Of a DNA stretch of 64,000 nt, positions 28,111 through 36,059 are shown in pieces (the first letter of the stretch is position 1; every line of letters begins with the position of its first letter). The stretch comes from Stappia indica (GTDB taxonomy: Bacteria; Pseudomonadota; Alphaproteobacteria; Rhizobiales; Stappiaceae), in contig NZ_MBQE01000003.1 of NCBI RefSeq assembly GCF_001696535.1, positions 186,001-250,000 on the forward strand. Reading direction: 5' to 3'. The translations under genes were made by a program, and so were the position numbers. The notes under the pieces were generated by a model, which was not told the origin of the DNA, searched no databases, and saw only the letters and a program-made list of their open reading frames with translations.

Positions 28111-28312
28111 TATACAATACCCATACTCGTTGACAGGTTCATCGAGTGAACAGGCCGGTGGGCGAAAGTGCCCGAAAGGCCGTCACCGCGATGAGAGTCG
28201 CTACCGAACAATCAGGATGTGGCAGCCGCCGGCGCCCGAAAGGGGCTCTGGCGGAACAGGGAACCTGCGTGTCCGCACCCAGGTTGCTTATAAAAGGAAA
28301 GCGGGGCTGAAC

Positions 28313-28843
28313 ATGGCTTGGACTCAGGAACGCGAAGATCTGCTCAGGAAGCTGTGGCTGCAGGGGCTCAGCGCCAGCCAGATCGCCTATGTGATGGCAG
28401 GCATCACCCGCAACGCGGTGATCGGCAAGGCCCATCGCATGGGGCTTCCCAAGCGTTCGCCCGCCACCAGCCACCGTCCCAAGCCCCGGGTCCAGCGCGG
28501 CCAGCCGTCGCTCGCCCTGGTCGGCGCCCGCCCGGCGCCGCGCGAGAGCATCATCGAGAAGCAGTTCCAGCGCAGCCTCGGCCTTGGCTATGAGGCCGGC
28601 TTCCAGGCGGAGCAGGGCGACCGCGTCACGCTGATGACGCTGACCAGCCGCACCTGCAAGTGGCCGATCGGCGACCCGGCGGATGCCGACTTCCACTTCT
28701 GCAGCCATGACGCGGAAAACGGTCGCTCCTATTGCGAGTTCCACCACAGCCTCGCCTATCAGGGTGTCCGCCGCCGTCGCCAGGTCGCCGAGCGCCGGGC
28801 CGCTCCGGTCGAGGCCCTGCCGCTGCGCGCAATCGCGGTCTGA
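28313..28843 (+). CDS. gcrA: Cell cycle regulator GcrA
   Basis: 176 residues. The N-terminus AWTQEREDLLRKLWLQGLSASQIAYVM followed by GITRNAVIGKAHRMGLPKR is the GcrA DNA-binding helix-turn-helix that recognises methylated GANTC sites; the C-terminus (SRTCKWPIGDPAD to SYCEFHHSLAYQ) is the sigma-70-interacting domain with conserved Cys and His. It activates sigma-70 transcription of division and polarity genes with CcrM methylation. ATG at 28313 starts the conserved sequence exactly, with GGGG and AGGA upstream. A CtrA box lies in its promoter region and three hairpin terminators follow. Length equals the family norm. Confidence 0.97.
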   Translation: MAWTQEREDLLRKLWLQGLSASQIAYVMAGITRNAVIGKAHRMGLPKRSPATSHRPKPRVQRGQPSLALVGARPAPRESIIEKQFQRSLGLGYEAGFQAEQGDRVTLMTLTSRTCKWPIGDPADADFHFCSHDAENGRSYCEFHHSLAYQGVRRRRQVAERRAAPVEALPLRAIAV

Positions 28844-28907
28844 CCGCTACGGTTCAGGGTTCGACGCGGGGGCCTCCCCCCTCCCAGGTACTTCGCGTTT
28901 GACCCCC

Positions 28908-28940
28908 GGGGCGGGGCCGGCAACGGCCCCGCCCCTTTTT
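28908..28940 (+). terminator. gcrA terminator, repeat copy 1
   Basis: GGGGCGGGGCCG, loop GCAA, CGGCCCCGCCCC, then TTTTT: a 12-bp GC stem with a stable tetraloop and T-run, 65 bases after the gcrA stop. Confidence 0.92.
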
Positions 28941-28953
28941 CTCGCCTCGGGGT

Positions 28954-28985
28954 GGCGGGGCCGGCAACGGCCCCGCCCCTTTTTT
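28954..28985 (+). terminator. gcrA terminator, repeat copy 2
   Basis: GGCGGGGCCG, loop GCAA, CGGCCCCGCC, then CCTTTTTT. The core is identical to copy 1 and starts 44 bases after it. Confidence 0.92.
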
Positions 28986-28998
28986 CGTCTTCCGGGTG

Positions 28999-29018
28999 CG
29001 GGGCCGGCAACGGCCCCG
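28999..29018 (+). repeat. Degenerate third copy of the gcrA terminator hairpin
   Basis: CGGGGCCG, loop GCAA, CGGCCCCG, 43 bases after copy 2. The stem is shorter and the T-run is reduced to TT, so it is probably a decayed copy. Confidence 0.85.
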
Positions 29019-29150
29019 TTCCGATTGTGTGTCGAGGGGCAGTCCTCTCCCGGCTTGATCCTGCTCATTGCCGTTCCCGTCGATTGGCGCAAACTGCATG
29101 CGACATCGACAGGACCGCCGGCTCCGCCCGGCACGACGGGAGCACGCCCC

Positions 29151-29531
29151 ATGACCCACTCTTCAGGTCTCAAGAAGATCCGTCTCAACCTCGCCCGCAC
29201 CCACGACTTTCCCAGCGGGTCGTCGCGCCACGGTTACGAGTTCGTCGCCCCGTTGGGGGAGGACCGGCATATCGATGCGGCGCAGTGGAAGGCGCATCGC
29301 GAGGCCTGCCGCGTGCGCCGGTTCTGGGCGGACGAGGAGGAGGACATCGGCCACCTCCTGCACCGGCCGGGCGGCTCCTGGGCGTTCCGCTACGATATCG
29401 ACGGCGACGAGGACGACGAGGCCGGCTATCGCTTTGCCGCCCATGCCTTCGTGCCCGGCGAATACGTCTCCATCCGAGACGAGGACGGCGACCTGCACAC
29501 CTTTCAGGTGGTGACCGTCCAGGACGTCTGA
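29151..29531 (+). CDS. Conserved hypothetical protein, acidic
   Basis: 126 residues, beginning THSSGLKKIRLNLARTHDFPSGS and containing a strongly acidic centre (RFWADEEEDIGHL, DIDGDEDDEAG) and a C-terminal SIRDEDGDLHTFQVVTVQ. No signal peptide, no membrane segment and no cysteine. I recognise no characterised family, though the sequence reads like a real, slowly evolving alphaproteobacterial protein. ATG at 29151 lacks a strong ribosome site. It follows the triple hairpin region, so it is probably transcribed alone. Confidence 0.75.
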   Translation: MTHSSGLKKIRLNLARTHDFPSGSSRHGYEFVAPLGEDRHIDAAQWKAHREACRVRRFWADEEEDIGHLLHRPGGSWAFRYDIDGDEDDEAGYRFAAHAFVPGEYVSIRDEDGDLHTFQVVTVQDV

Positions 29532-29655
29532 ACGGTTGTTCCGGCCGAACTCTCATTCCGTTTCGGAATGACGTGCCGACACTCGTGCCTTTGCGTGCAG
29601 GGCAGCCGGCGGGTATACCGTGAGGTATACAACACCTGGATCGGGATGGAGTGAC

Positions 29656-31329
29656 ATGCAGGGGAACGAGACGCGCCGGATTGCCGGTACGGGCGGATTT
29701 TTGCTGGTCAAGGCACTGGAGCAGCTGGGTGCGGGCCGCGTCTTCTGTGTGCCGGGCGAGAGCTACCTGCCGGTGCTGGACGCGCTGCATGACGCGGCCA
29801 TTCCCGTGACGGTCTGCCGCCAGGAAGGCGGCGCGGCGATGATGGCCGAGGCCTGGGGCAAGCTGACCGGCCGGCCCGGCATCTGCATGGTCACCCGCGG
29901 CCCCGGCGCCACCAATGCCGCCGCCGGCCTGCATGTCGCCCAGCAGGATTCCACGCCGATGATCCTGTTCGTCGGCCAGATCGAGACCGGCATGCGCGGC
30001 CGCGACGCCTTCCAGGAGGTCGACTACCGCCAGATGTTCGGCGGCATCGCCAAGTGGGTCGCCGAGATCGAGGACCCCGCCCGCATCCCCGAGATGCTGT
30101 CGCGCGCCTATCATGTCGCGACCTCCGGCCGCCCCGGCCCGGTGGTGCTCGCCCTTCCCGAGGACACGCTCGCCCGCACCGCCGAGGTGGCGGAGCTGCC
30201 GCCCTTCCGCCCGGTCGAGACCCATCCCTCGCTCGCCCAGATGGCCGAGCTGCAGAAGCGGCTGTGGGCGGCGCGCCGGCCGCTCGCCATTCTCGGCGGC
30301 AGCCGCTGGAACGATGCCGCGCGCGCGGCCTTCGCCCGTTTTGCCGAGCGCTTCCGCCTGCCGGTCGCCTGCTCCTTCCGCCGGCAGATGTTGTTCGACA
30401 ACCTGCATCCCAACTATGCCGGCGACGTCGGCATCGGCATCAACCCGGCGCTGGCCGAGCGGGTGAGGGAGGCGGACCTGCTGCTTCTCGTCGGCGGGCG
30501 CATGTCGGAGATGCCGAGCCAGTCCTACGAACTGCTCGACATTCCCGCCCCGCGCCAGGCGCTGGTGCATGTCCATGCCGGCGCAGAGGAGCTCGGCCGC
30601 GTCTATCTTCCCGATCTGGCGATCCACGCGACCCCGATCGGCTTCTGCGCCGCGCTGGAGGGCCTCCAGCCGCCGAACGAGATTTCCTGGTCGGGCAGCG
30701 CGGACGAGGCGCACAAGTCCTATCTCGGCTGGTCGGGCGCCCGCCCGCAGGTGCCGGGTGCCCTGCAGATGGCGCAGGTGATGGACTGGCTGGAGGAAAA
30801 CCTGCCGGAAGACGCGGTGCTGACCAACGGCGCCGGCAACTACGCCACCTGGGTGCACCGGTTCCACCGCTTCCGCCGCAACAACACGCAGCTCGCGCCG
30901 ACCAGCGGCTCGATGGGCTACGGCCTTCCCGCGGCCGTTGCCGCCGGGCTGCATTCGCCCGGCCGCCGCGTCGTCTGCTTCGCCGGCGACGGCTGCCTGC
31001 AGATGACCATGCAGGAGTTCGGCACGGCGGTGCAGGACGGGTCGGCGATCATCGTCGTCGTCGTCGACAACGGCATGTACGGCACCATCCGCATGCACCA
31101 GGAGCGGGAGTTCCCGGGCCGGGTCTCGGCGACCACGCTGGTCAATCCCGACTTCGCCGCGCTGGCCCGCGCCTATGGCGCCCATGCGGAGACCGTGCTG
31201 ACGGCGGACGAGTTCGGCCCGGCCTTCGAGCGGGCCGCCGCTTCCGGCGGGCCGGCCCTGCTGCATCTCAAGCTCGACCCGGAGGCGATCACTCCTGTGC
31301 GCAGCCTGAGCCAGATTCGCGCCGGCTGA
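29656..31329 (+). CDS. ThDP-binding enzyme, acetolactate synthase large-subunit-like
   Basis: 557 residues with the three-domain layout of ThDP decarboxylase-type enzymes: Pyr domain with the catalytic glutamate in CRQEGGAAMMAEAWG (about 51), central FAD/NAD-like domain (about 195-330) and PP domain with GDGCLQMTMQEFGTAVQDGSAIIVVVVDN, the GDG-N metal/ThDP motif (about 445-475). The usual YGTI segment follows. ATG at 29656 with GGATGGAG; an upstream ATG at 29620 has none. No ilvN small subunit is adjacent, so it is probably a 2-oxo acid decarboxylase or related lyase rather than IlvB. Substrate unknown. Confidence 0.85.
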   Translation: MQGNETRRIAGTGGFLLVKALEQLGAGRVFCVPGESYLPVLDALHDAAIPVTVCRQEGGAAMMAEAWGKLTGRPGICMVTRGPGATNAAAGLHVAQQDSTPMILFVGQIETGMRGRDAFQEVDYRQMFGGIAKWVAEIEDPARIPEMLSRAYHVATSGRPGPVVLALPEDTLARTAEVAELPPFRPVETHPSLAQMAELQKRLWAARRPLAILGGSRWNDAARAAFARFAERFRLPVACSFRRQMLFDNLHPNYAGDVGIGINPALAERVREADLLLLVGGRMSEMPSQSYELLDIPAPRQALVHVHAGAEELGRVYLPDLAIHATPIGFCAALEGLQPPNEISWSGSADEAHKSYLGWSGARPQVPGALQMAQVMDWLEENLPEDAVLTNGAGNYATWVHRFHRFRRNNTQLAPTSGSMGYGLPAAVAAGLHSPGRRVVCFAGDGCLQMTMQEFGTAVQDGSAIIVVVVDNGMYGTIRMHQEREFPGRVSATTLVNPDFAALARAYGAHAETVLTADEFGPAFERAAASGGPALLHLKLDPEAITPVRSLSQIRAG

Positions 31330-31340
31330 GCGAACAGGCG

Positions 31341-31361
31341 GAGCCCGCCGCGGGCGGGCTC
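31341..31361. terminator. Hairpin between convergent genes
   Basis: GAGCCCGCC (31341-31349) and GGCGGGCTC (31353-31361) pair over 9 bp. Lying between two converging genes it may serve both strands, though neither side has a T-run. Confidence 0.6.
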
Positions 31362-34073
31362 TCAGGCCCCTTGGCTGGCCGAGGCGACCGGCAGCGTCAC
31401 CTTGGCGATGGCGTCGTCGTCGACCGACGACTTCACGGTGAAGCCGAGCGCGGTGCACATCGCCAGCATGGTGGTGTTTTCCTTCAGGACCTCGCCGGTG
31501 ATCGTCTCGATGCCGTCCGAGCGCGCATAGTCGATGATCAGCTGCATCAGGGCCCAGCCGAGGCCGCGCCCCTTCAGGTCCGACTGGACGATGATCGCGT
31601 ATTCGCCCGTGCGGTGGTCCGGGTCGGCATGCAGGCGCACCACGCCGAGGATCTCGTCCGTGCCCGGCGTCAGCGCGGCAAAGGCCATGGCGCGCGAATA
31701 GTCGAGCTGCACCAGCCGCTGCATGAAGGCGTGGTTGAACTCCTTGACCGGCGCGAAGAAGCGCAGCCGCAGGTCGTGCGGCGACACGTTCTCGAAGAAG
31801 CGGCGATAGCGCTCCTCGTCCTCCGGCCGCACCGGGCGGATGTCGACGGTGCTGCCGTCCTTGAGCTGCAGCTGCTTTTCCCATTCCTTCGGATAGGGCG
31901 CGATGGCGAGCCGCGAGGTCGGGCGGCGCCCGCGATGCACTTCCGGCTCGCGCAGGGCGATCCGCGCGTCCAGCGCGGTGACGCCGGCCGCGTCCGCCAC
32001 CAGCGGGTTGAGATCGAGCTCGCGCACCTCCGGCAGGTCGACGGCGATCTGCGCCACCTTGACGAGGGTCAGCGCGATGGCGTCGAGATCGGCGGCCGGC
32101 CGGTTGCGGAAGCCGGCGAGCAGCCGGCTCACCCGCGTCTGGCGGATCAGCGCCTGGGCAAGGTTGAGGTCGAGCGGCGGCAGGGCCAGCGCCACGTCGC
32201 CCATCACCTCCACGCCCGTGCCGCCATGGCCGAACAGCAGCACCGGCCCGAAGCCCGGATCGTCGGCAAGGCCGATGAAGATCTCCGTACCGCTGGCCGA
32301 GCGCACCATCGGCTGCAGCAGGATGCCGGTGATCTCGGCCGCCGGATGCGCCGCGCCGATCCGCTCCAGCAGCGTGGCAGCGGCGATCCGCACCGCCTCG
32401 GGCGAGGCAAGGTCGAGCACGACCCCGCCCACATCCGACTTGAAGGGGAGCTGCGGCGAGACGAGCTTCAGCGCCAGCCGTTCGGCCTGCATCAGCATGC
32501 CGCGCGCCAGCACCTCGGCCTCGTCCGGCGTTGCCGCCAGCTTCCCGGGCGCCTGCTTGATGCCATAGCAGGAAAGCAGCTCGGCGATCTCGCCCGGGGT
32601 GAGCCAGGTCCGCCCGCTGTCGAGCGCGCCGCGCACCAACCGCCGGGCGCTCTCGCTGTCGGTGGTGAAGCCGGCCGGCAGGCTCGGCGGGGCGGCCATC
32701 AGCATCTCGCGGGCATCGGCATAGCGCACCAGATGCATGAACGAGCGCACCGCTTCCGAGGCGCTGCCATGGCAGGGAATGCGCGCGGCATCCAGCGGCT
32801 GGCGCGGCAGCGGCGCCCCGGCGGCCAGTGCCACCAGCAGTGGCTTGCGCCGACCGTAGCCCGACTGCGTCTCGCCATGCGCCTTCGCCAGTTCGCCGGC
32901 GATCTCCTCCAGGTTCACGAAGGCGGAGGGCGCGGCAACCGCCAGCACCGCATCGACATTCGGGTCCGTCAAGAGCACCTTGGCAGCCTCGCCGTAGCGG
33001 GCGGGCGGCGAAGTCTCGTGCAGGGTCAGCGGGTTGGCTCGGCTCTGGCCCTCGCGCCGCAGCGGCGCGAGCTGCCCGGCCGTGTCGCTGTCGAGATCGG
33101 CCAGCTGCCCGCCCTGCCGCTCCAGCTGGTCGGCGGCCAGCGTCGCCAGGCTGCCGCCGGTTGCCAGAATGGCAAGGCGCCGTCCGGCCACCGGCTTCAC
33201 CCGGCTCACCGTTTCCACCGCCTCGAACATCTCGTCGATATCGCCGACGCGCAGCACGCCGGCGCGCGCCAGCGCCGCATCGTAGACCGCGTCCTGCATG
33301 GCGATGCGGCCGGCATGGGTGACGCGCTCGCCGATCCGCTCGCGGCTGGCACCCGAGCGCAGCACCACGACGGGCTTGGAGCGGGCGGCGACACGGGCCG
33401 CCGACAGGAACTTGCGCGGATTGGCGATGGTTTCCAGATGCACCAGGATCGCCCGGGTGCGGTAGTCGAGCGCGAACCAGTCGAGCAGGTCCGAGACGTC
33501 GACATCCGTGCGCTGGCCGAGCGAGGCGATGGCGGAAAAGCCGATGCCATTGGCCTTGGCCCAGGACAGCGTCGCGTTCACCACCGTGCCTGAGCGGGCG
33601 ATGAAGGCAAGGTCGCCCTTGCCGGCCTCGCACACGCCCAGATGCGCGGCCAGGCCGGCCGCCGGCGCGGCGATGCCCAGGCTCCCTGGGCCGAGCAGGC
33701 GCAGCGTGTGGGGGCGGGCGGCCTGCAGCGTCGCGGTGACGGTGGCCTCGTCCCAGCGGTCGTAGCCGGGCGACAGGGCGGCGACGGCACGGGTGCCGGC
33801 AGCGCCGAGCGCCGCGACCGCGGCCGGGGCGTTTTCGGGGCGTCCCAGATAGAGCGCAAGGTCGGGGGCGAAGGGGAGCTCGGCAATGGTGCTGACCGCG
33901 CGGATCCGGCTGCCTTCCTCCGCCGGACAGGCGACCGTTGCCATCTCGCCGGAAAAGCCGCCGCCGGCCAGGCGCGACAGCAGCAGCTTCGGCACCTCGC
34001 CGCCGAAGCGGTCGGGCCCCACCACGGCCAGCGAGGCCGGGCGGAAAAGCGCTTCGAGATTGCGGATCGTCAT
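31362..34073 (-). CDS. Pat/PatZ-type protein: NDP-forming acyl-CoA synthetase fused to GNAT acetyltransferase
   Basis: 903 residues. Residues about 1-690 resemble NDP-forming acyl-CoA synthetase (CoA-binding Rossmann start LFRPASLAVVGPDRFGGEV, the THAGRIAMQDAVYDAA segment and an ATP-grasp part with LAEIGLADDPGFGPVLLFGHGGT-like motifs); the last 165 are a GNAT domain (YAIIVQSDLKGRGLGWALMQ is the acetyl-CoA loop). This is the Pat/PatZ plan, enzymes that acetylate and silence acyl-CoA synthetases. ATG at 34073; TTG at 34079 is also possible. It converges on the ThDP enzyme and is followed upstream by a stress protein gene. Target proteins unknown. Confidence 0.87.
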   Translation of the reverse strand: MTIRNLEALFRPASLAVVGPDRFGGEVPKLLLSRLAGGGFSGEMATVACPAEEGSRIRAVSTIAELPFAPDLALYLGRPENAPAAVAALGAAGTRAVAALSPGYDRWDEATVTATLQAARPHTLRLLGPGSLGIAAPAAGLAAHLGVCEAGKGDLAFIARSGTVVNATLSWAKANGIGFSAIASLGQRTDVDVSDLLDWFALDYRTRAILVHLETIANPRKFLSAARVAARSKPVVVLRSGASRERIGERVTHAGRIAMQDAVYDAALARAGVLRVGDIDEMFEAVETVSRVKPVAGRRLAILATGGSLATLAADQLERQGGQLADLDSDTAGQLAPLRREGQSRANPLTLHETSPPARYGEAAKVLLTDPNVDAVLAVAAPSAFVNLEEIAGELAKAHGETQSGYGRRKPLLVALAAGAPLPRQPLDAARIPCHGSASEAVRSFMHLVRYADAREMLMAAPPSLPAGFTTDSESARRLVRGALDSGRTWLTPGEIAELLSCYGIKQAPGKLAATPDEAEVLARGMLMQAERLALKLVSPQLPFKSDVGGVVLDLASPEAVRIAAATLLERIGAAHPAAEITGILLQPMVRSASGTEIFIGLADDPGFGPVLLFGHGGTGVEVMGDVALALPPLDLNLAQALIRQTRVSRLLAGFRNRPAADLDAIALTLVKVAQIAVDLPEVRELDLNPLVADAAGVTALDARIALREPEVHRGRRPTSRLAIAPYPKEWEKQLQLKDGSTVDIRPVRPEDEERYRRFFENVSPHDLRLRFFAPVKEFNHAFMQRLVQLDYSRAMAFAALTPGTDEILGVVRLHADPDHRTGEYAIIVQSDLKGRGLGWALMQLIIDYARSDGIETITGEVLKENTTMLAMCTALGFTVKSSVDDDAIAKVTLPVASASQGA

Positions 34074-34326
34074 CGGCAATCACCCGGTGTTCGTCGGCGG
34101 CGCTTGCGTCCGCATGAAGCCGCGTCGCGGCCGGTCCTGCCGGAGAGTGTGGTCCGAAAGACGGGGATGTCAAAGGCCGCTGCGAGAGAAAGCGGTGAGA
34201 GAAAGCCGCAGAGAGAGGAAGGCGCCGCCACTTCCCCCGATGTGGCGACGCCTCGCTTCCGGGCGGCAGGCCGAAAGCCGCGCCCGAAAGCACCTTGGTG
34301 CCGGCAGAAACGCTCTGCCCGGCGGA

Positions 34327-35157
34327 TCAGTGCGCCATCAGCACCGGCACGGTCATCGAGGCGAGGATCTCGCGCGTCGCGCCGCCGAACAGGAACTCGC
34401 GCATGCGCGAATGGCCGTAGCCGCCCATCGCGATCATGTCGACGTCGTGGTCGGACACGTAGTTGAGGATCGCATCGGCAACGCCCGAACCGGGCCGCGG
34501 CACCACGTCGACGGTGACCGACAGGCCATGCCGGGCAAGGTACGTGGCGATGTCGGCGCCCGGTTCGCCGCTGGTGCTGCGGCGGCCGGTCTCGACGATC
34601 ATCACCGTGACCTTCTTGGCCATCTGCAGCATCGGCATGGCCGCATGGACCGCGCGGCTGGCCGTCGGGCTGCCGTCCCAGGCCACCATGACGTTGTTCA
34701 TCTTCAGGCTGCCGCCGATATAGGGCACCACCAGCACCGGCACGCCGGCCTCGAACAGCACCGTCTCGATCAGCAGCTCGCGCATGGGCTCCGGCGCGTC
34801 CGGGTTGTCCTGGCCGATGACGACCAGGTCGGTCAGCCGGCAATGGGCCAGCACCGCCTCGGCGGAACCGCCGGTGATGATCTCGGCCGTGCGCAGCTCG
34901 GCTGCGACGCCGGCCTTGCGGGCCATTTCGGTAAAGGCCTCGCCGGCGCTCTTGGCTGCCTTCAGCGCCTGGTTGCGGGCGATCTCGATATAGTCCGCCG
35001 GCATCGGGCCGGCGATGAAGCCCGGTACGACCGGCTCGAAGGCGACCGTCAGGCCGGTCGCATGCGCGCCGGTGCGGGTTGCCAGGTCGAGCGCTGCCTG
35101 CGCCGCGTGCTGTTTGCCGGCCAGATCGACCAGCGTGAGAATGTCCTTGATAGCCAT
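34327..35157 (-). CDS. Tandem universal stress protein (UspA family)
   Basis: 276 residues made of two Usp domains (about 1-145 and 150-276). Domain 2 ends in DMIAMGGYGHSRMREFLFGGATREILASMTVPVLM, the nucleotide-binding-type loop G-G-x-x-x-S plus the final strand; domain 1 has DLVVIGQDNPDAPEPMRELLIETVLFEAGVPVLVVP, a drifted version. Tandem Usps are cytosolic stress-survival proteins. ATG at 35157; GGAGGGAC upstream serves as ribosome site. An FNR-type box and a matching -10 lie upstream, so induction by low oxygen is likely. Confidence 0.93.
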   Translation of the reverse strand: MAIKDILTLVDLAGKQHAAQAALDLATRTGAHATGLTVAFEPVVPGFIAGPMPADYIEIARNQALKAAKSAGEAFTEMARKAGVAAELRTAEIITGGSAEAVLAHCRLTDLVVIGQDNPDAPEPMRELLIETVLFEAGVPVLVVPYIGGSLKMNNVMVAWDGSPTASRAVHAAMPMLQMAKKVTVMIVETGRRSTSGEPGADIATYLARHGLSVTVDVVPRPGSGVADAILNYVSDHDVDMIAMGGYGHSRMREFLFGGATREILASMTVPVLMAH

Positions 35158-35488
35158 GGATCGCGTCCCTCCATCTCACACCGTGCCGTTGCAGCCGGAA
35201 AGGCTGCCGCGGGGGTTGTGCCGAAATTAGGACGTCCGCTCCCCCCGATCCTTGACCGGGATCAATCTTCGGATGCGGACCCTAGCGCGCGCGTGTCCCG
35301 ACCCGGGCGCGCAACTACGCATCGTTGCACAGGATGGATCAGATTTAAATCGGCGATGATTTTAGCCGATCAGTATTTCATCCGAAATTCGATGTCTGCG
35401 TAAGAGAAACCGGACGCTGCGGTACGTCGTGTGCGGCAGTATCCCGACAATTGACAGTGGATACGAAGCAATCGTTACGGAGGCTAGA
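35158..35488. other. Intergenic region between the divergent stress protein and fasciclin genes
   Basis: A 331-base gap. It holds the FNR-type promoter for the stress protein (listed) and, near the fasciclin gene, a TTGACA at 35451-35456 with only a poor -10 at 17 bases (GTTACG). The middle is AT-richer than its surroundings. No gene is supported. Confidence 0.6.
35224..35265 (-). promoter_or_regulatory. FNR/FixK-type promoter of the universal stress protein gene
   Basis: TTGACCGGGATCAA (35252-35265) matches the anaerobox TTGAT-N4-ATCAA at 9 of 10 positions. On the minus strand TAATTT (35229-35224) sits where the -10 should be if the box is centred near -41, with a start near 35217. This is the class II activation geometry. 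Confidence 0.7.
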
Positions 35489-35977
35489 ATGCGCAAGTAC
35501 TTCATGGGTGCGGCTCTCGCGACGGTCCTGGCAACGGCCGGCACCGCGAATGCGGCAAACATCGTCGAGACTGCCCAGCAGGCCGGCACGTTCAACACGC
35601 TGATCGCGGCCGCACAGGCCGCCGGCCTGGTCGAGGCGCTGTCCGCGCCCGGTCCGATCACGGTGTTCGCGCCGACGGACGAGGCCTTCGCCGCACTGCC
35701 GGAGGGCACGGTCGAGAACCTGCTGAAGCCGGAGAACAAGGGCCAGCTCGCCGCGATCCTGAGCTACCACGTGGTCGGCCAGGAGATCACCTCCGACGAG
35801 ATCCCGGCCGCCACGACCGAGGTCGAGACGCTGAAGGGCGAGGGCGACCGCACGATCACCGTGGTGAAGTCCGACAGCGGCGTCACCGTCGACGGGGCCA
35901 ATGTGGTCACCGCCGACATCAAGGCCGACAACGGCGTCATCCATGTCATCGACAAGGTGATCATGCCGTCCGAGTGA
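35489..35977 (+). CDS. Secreted fasciclin-domain protein
   Basis: 162 residues: signal peptide (RKYFMGAALATVLATAGTANA, cut before ANIVE at about 22) and one fasciclin (FAS1) domain with its two signature boxes, GPITVFAPTDEAFAALP (H1) and NGVIHVIDKVIMP (H2), plus the central YHVVG. FAS1 proteins are extracellular or periplasmic adhesion proteins; single-domain bacterial ones are poorly understood. ATG at 35489 follows ACGGAGGC. A good terminator lies 23 bases after the stop. It is transcribed alone, divergent from the stress protein gene. Confidence 0.95.
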   Translation: MRKYFMGAALATVLATAGTANAANIVETAQQAGTFNTLIAAAQAAGLVEALSAPGPITVFAPTDEAFAALPEGTVENLLKPENKGQLAAILSYHVVGQEITSDEIPAATTEVETLKGEGDRTITVVKSDSGVTVDGANVVTADIKADNGVIHVIDKVIMPSE

Positions 35978-36000
35978 CCTTGCCGTAAGCGTTGCATGGA

Positions 36001-36026
36001 AAGGCCGGCGTCTGCGCCGGCCTTTT
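36001..36026 (+). terminator. Terminator after the fasciclin gene
   Basis: AAGGCCGGCG, loop TCTG, CGCCGGCC then TTTT: a perfect stem with T-run. It may also stop the convergent acyl-CoA dehydrogenase transcript. Confidence 0.9.
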
Positions 36027-36059
36027 CGTTCGGTGGCCCGTGGCGGGCACCGCGTTCGC

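Larger units (their letters stand above)
28844..29150. other. Intergenic region holding three near-identical hairpins
   Basis: The 307 bases between gcrA and the next gene hold three copies of a hairpin repeat (listed separately) and the presumed promoter of the downstream gene, which I cannot place. No gene is supported here. Confidence 0.7.

Noticed and set aside
28908-29018. Three regularly spaced repeats as a possible CRISPR array
   Set aside because: The repeats are GC hairpins with T-runs, the intervals are short and similar rather than unique spacers, and no cas gene is near.
29185-34293. Open frame of 1702 codons on the minus strand across the ThDP enzyme and Pat genes
   Set aside because: Arg/Ala/Gly-rich sequence without any fold motif; both overlapped genes have full family signatures in another frame.
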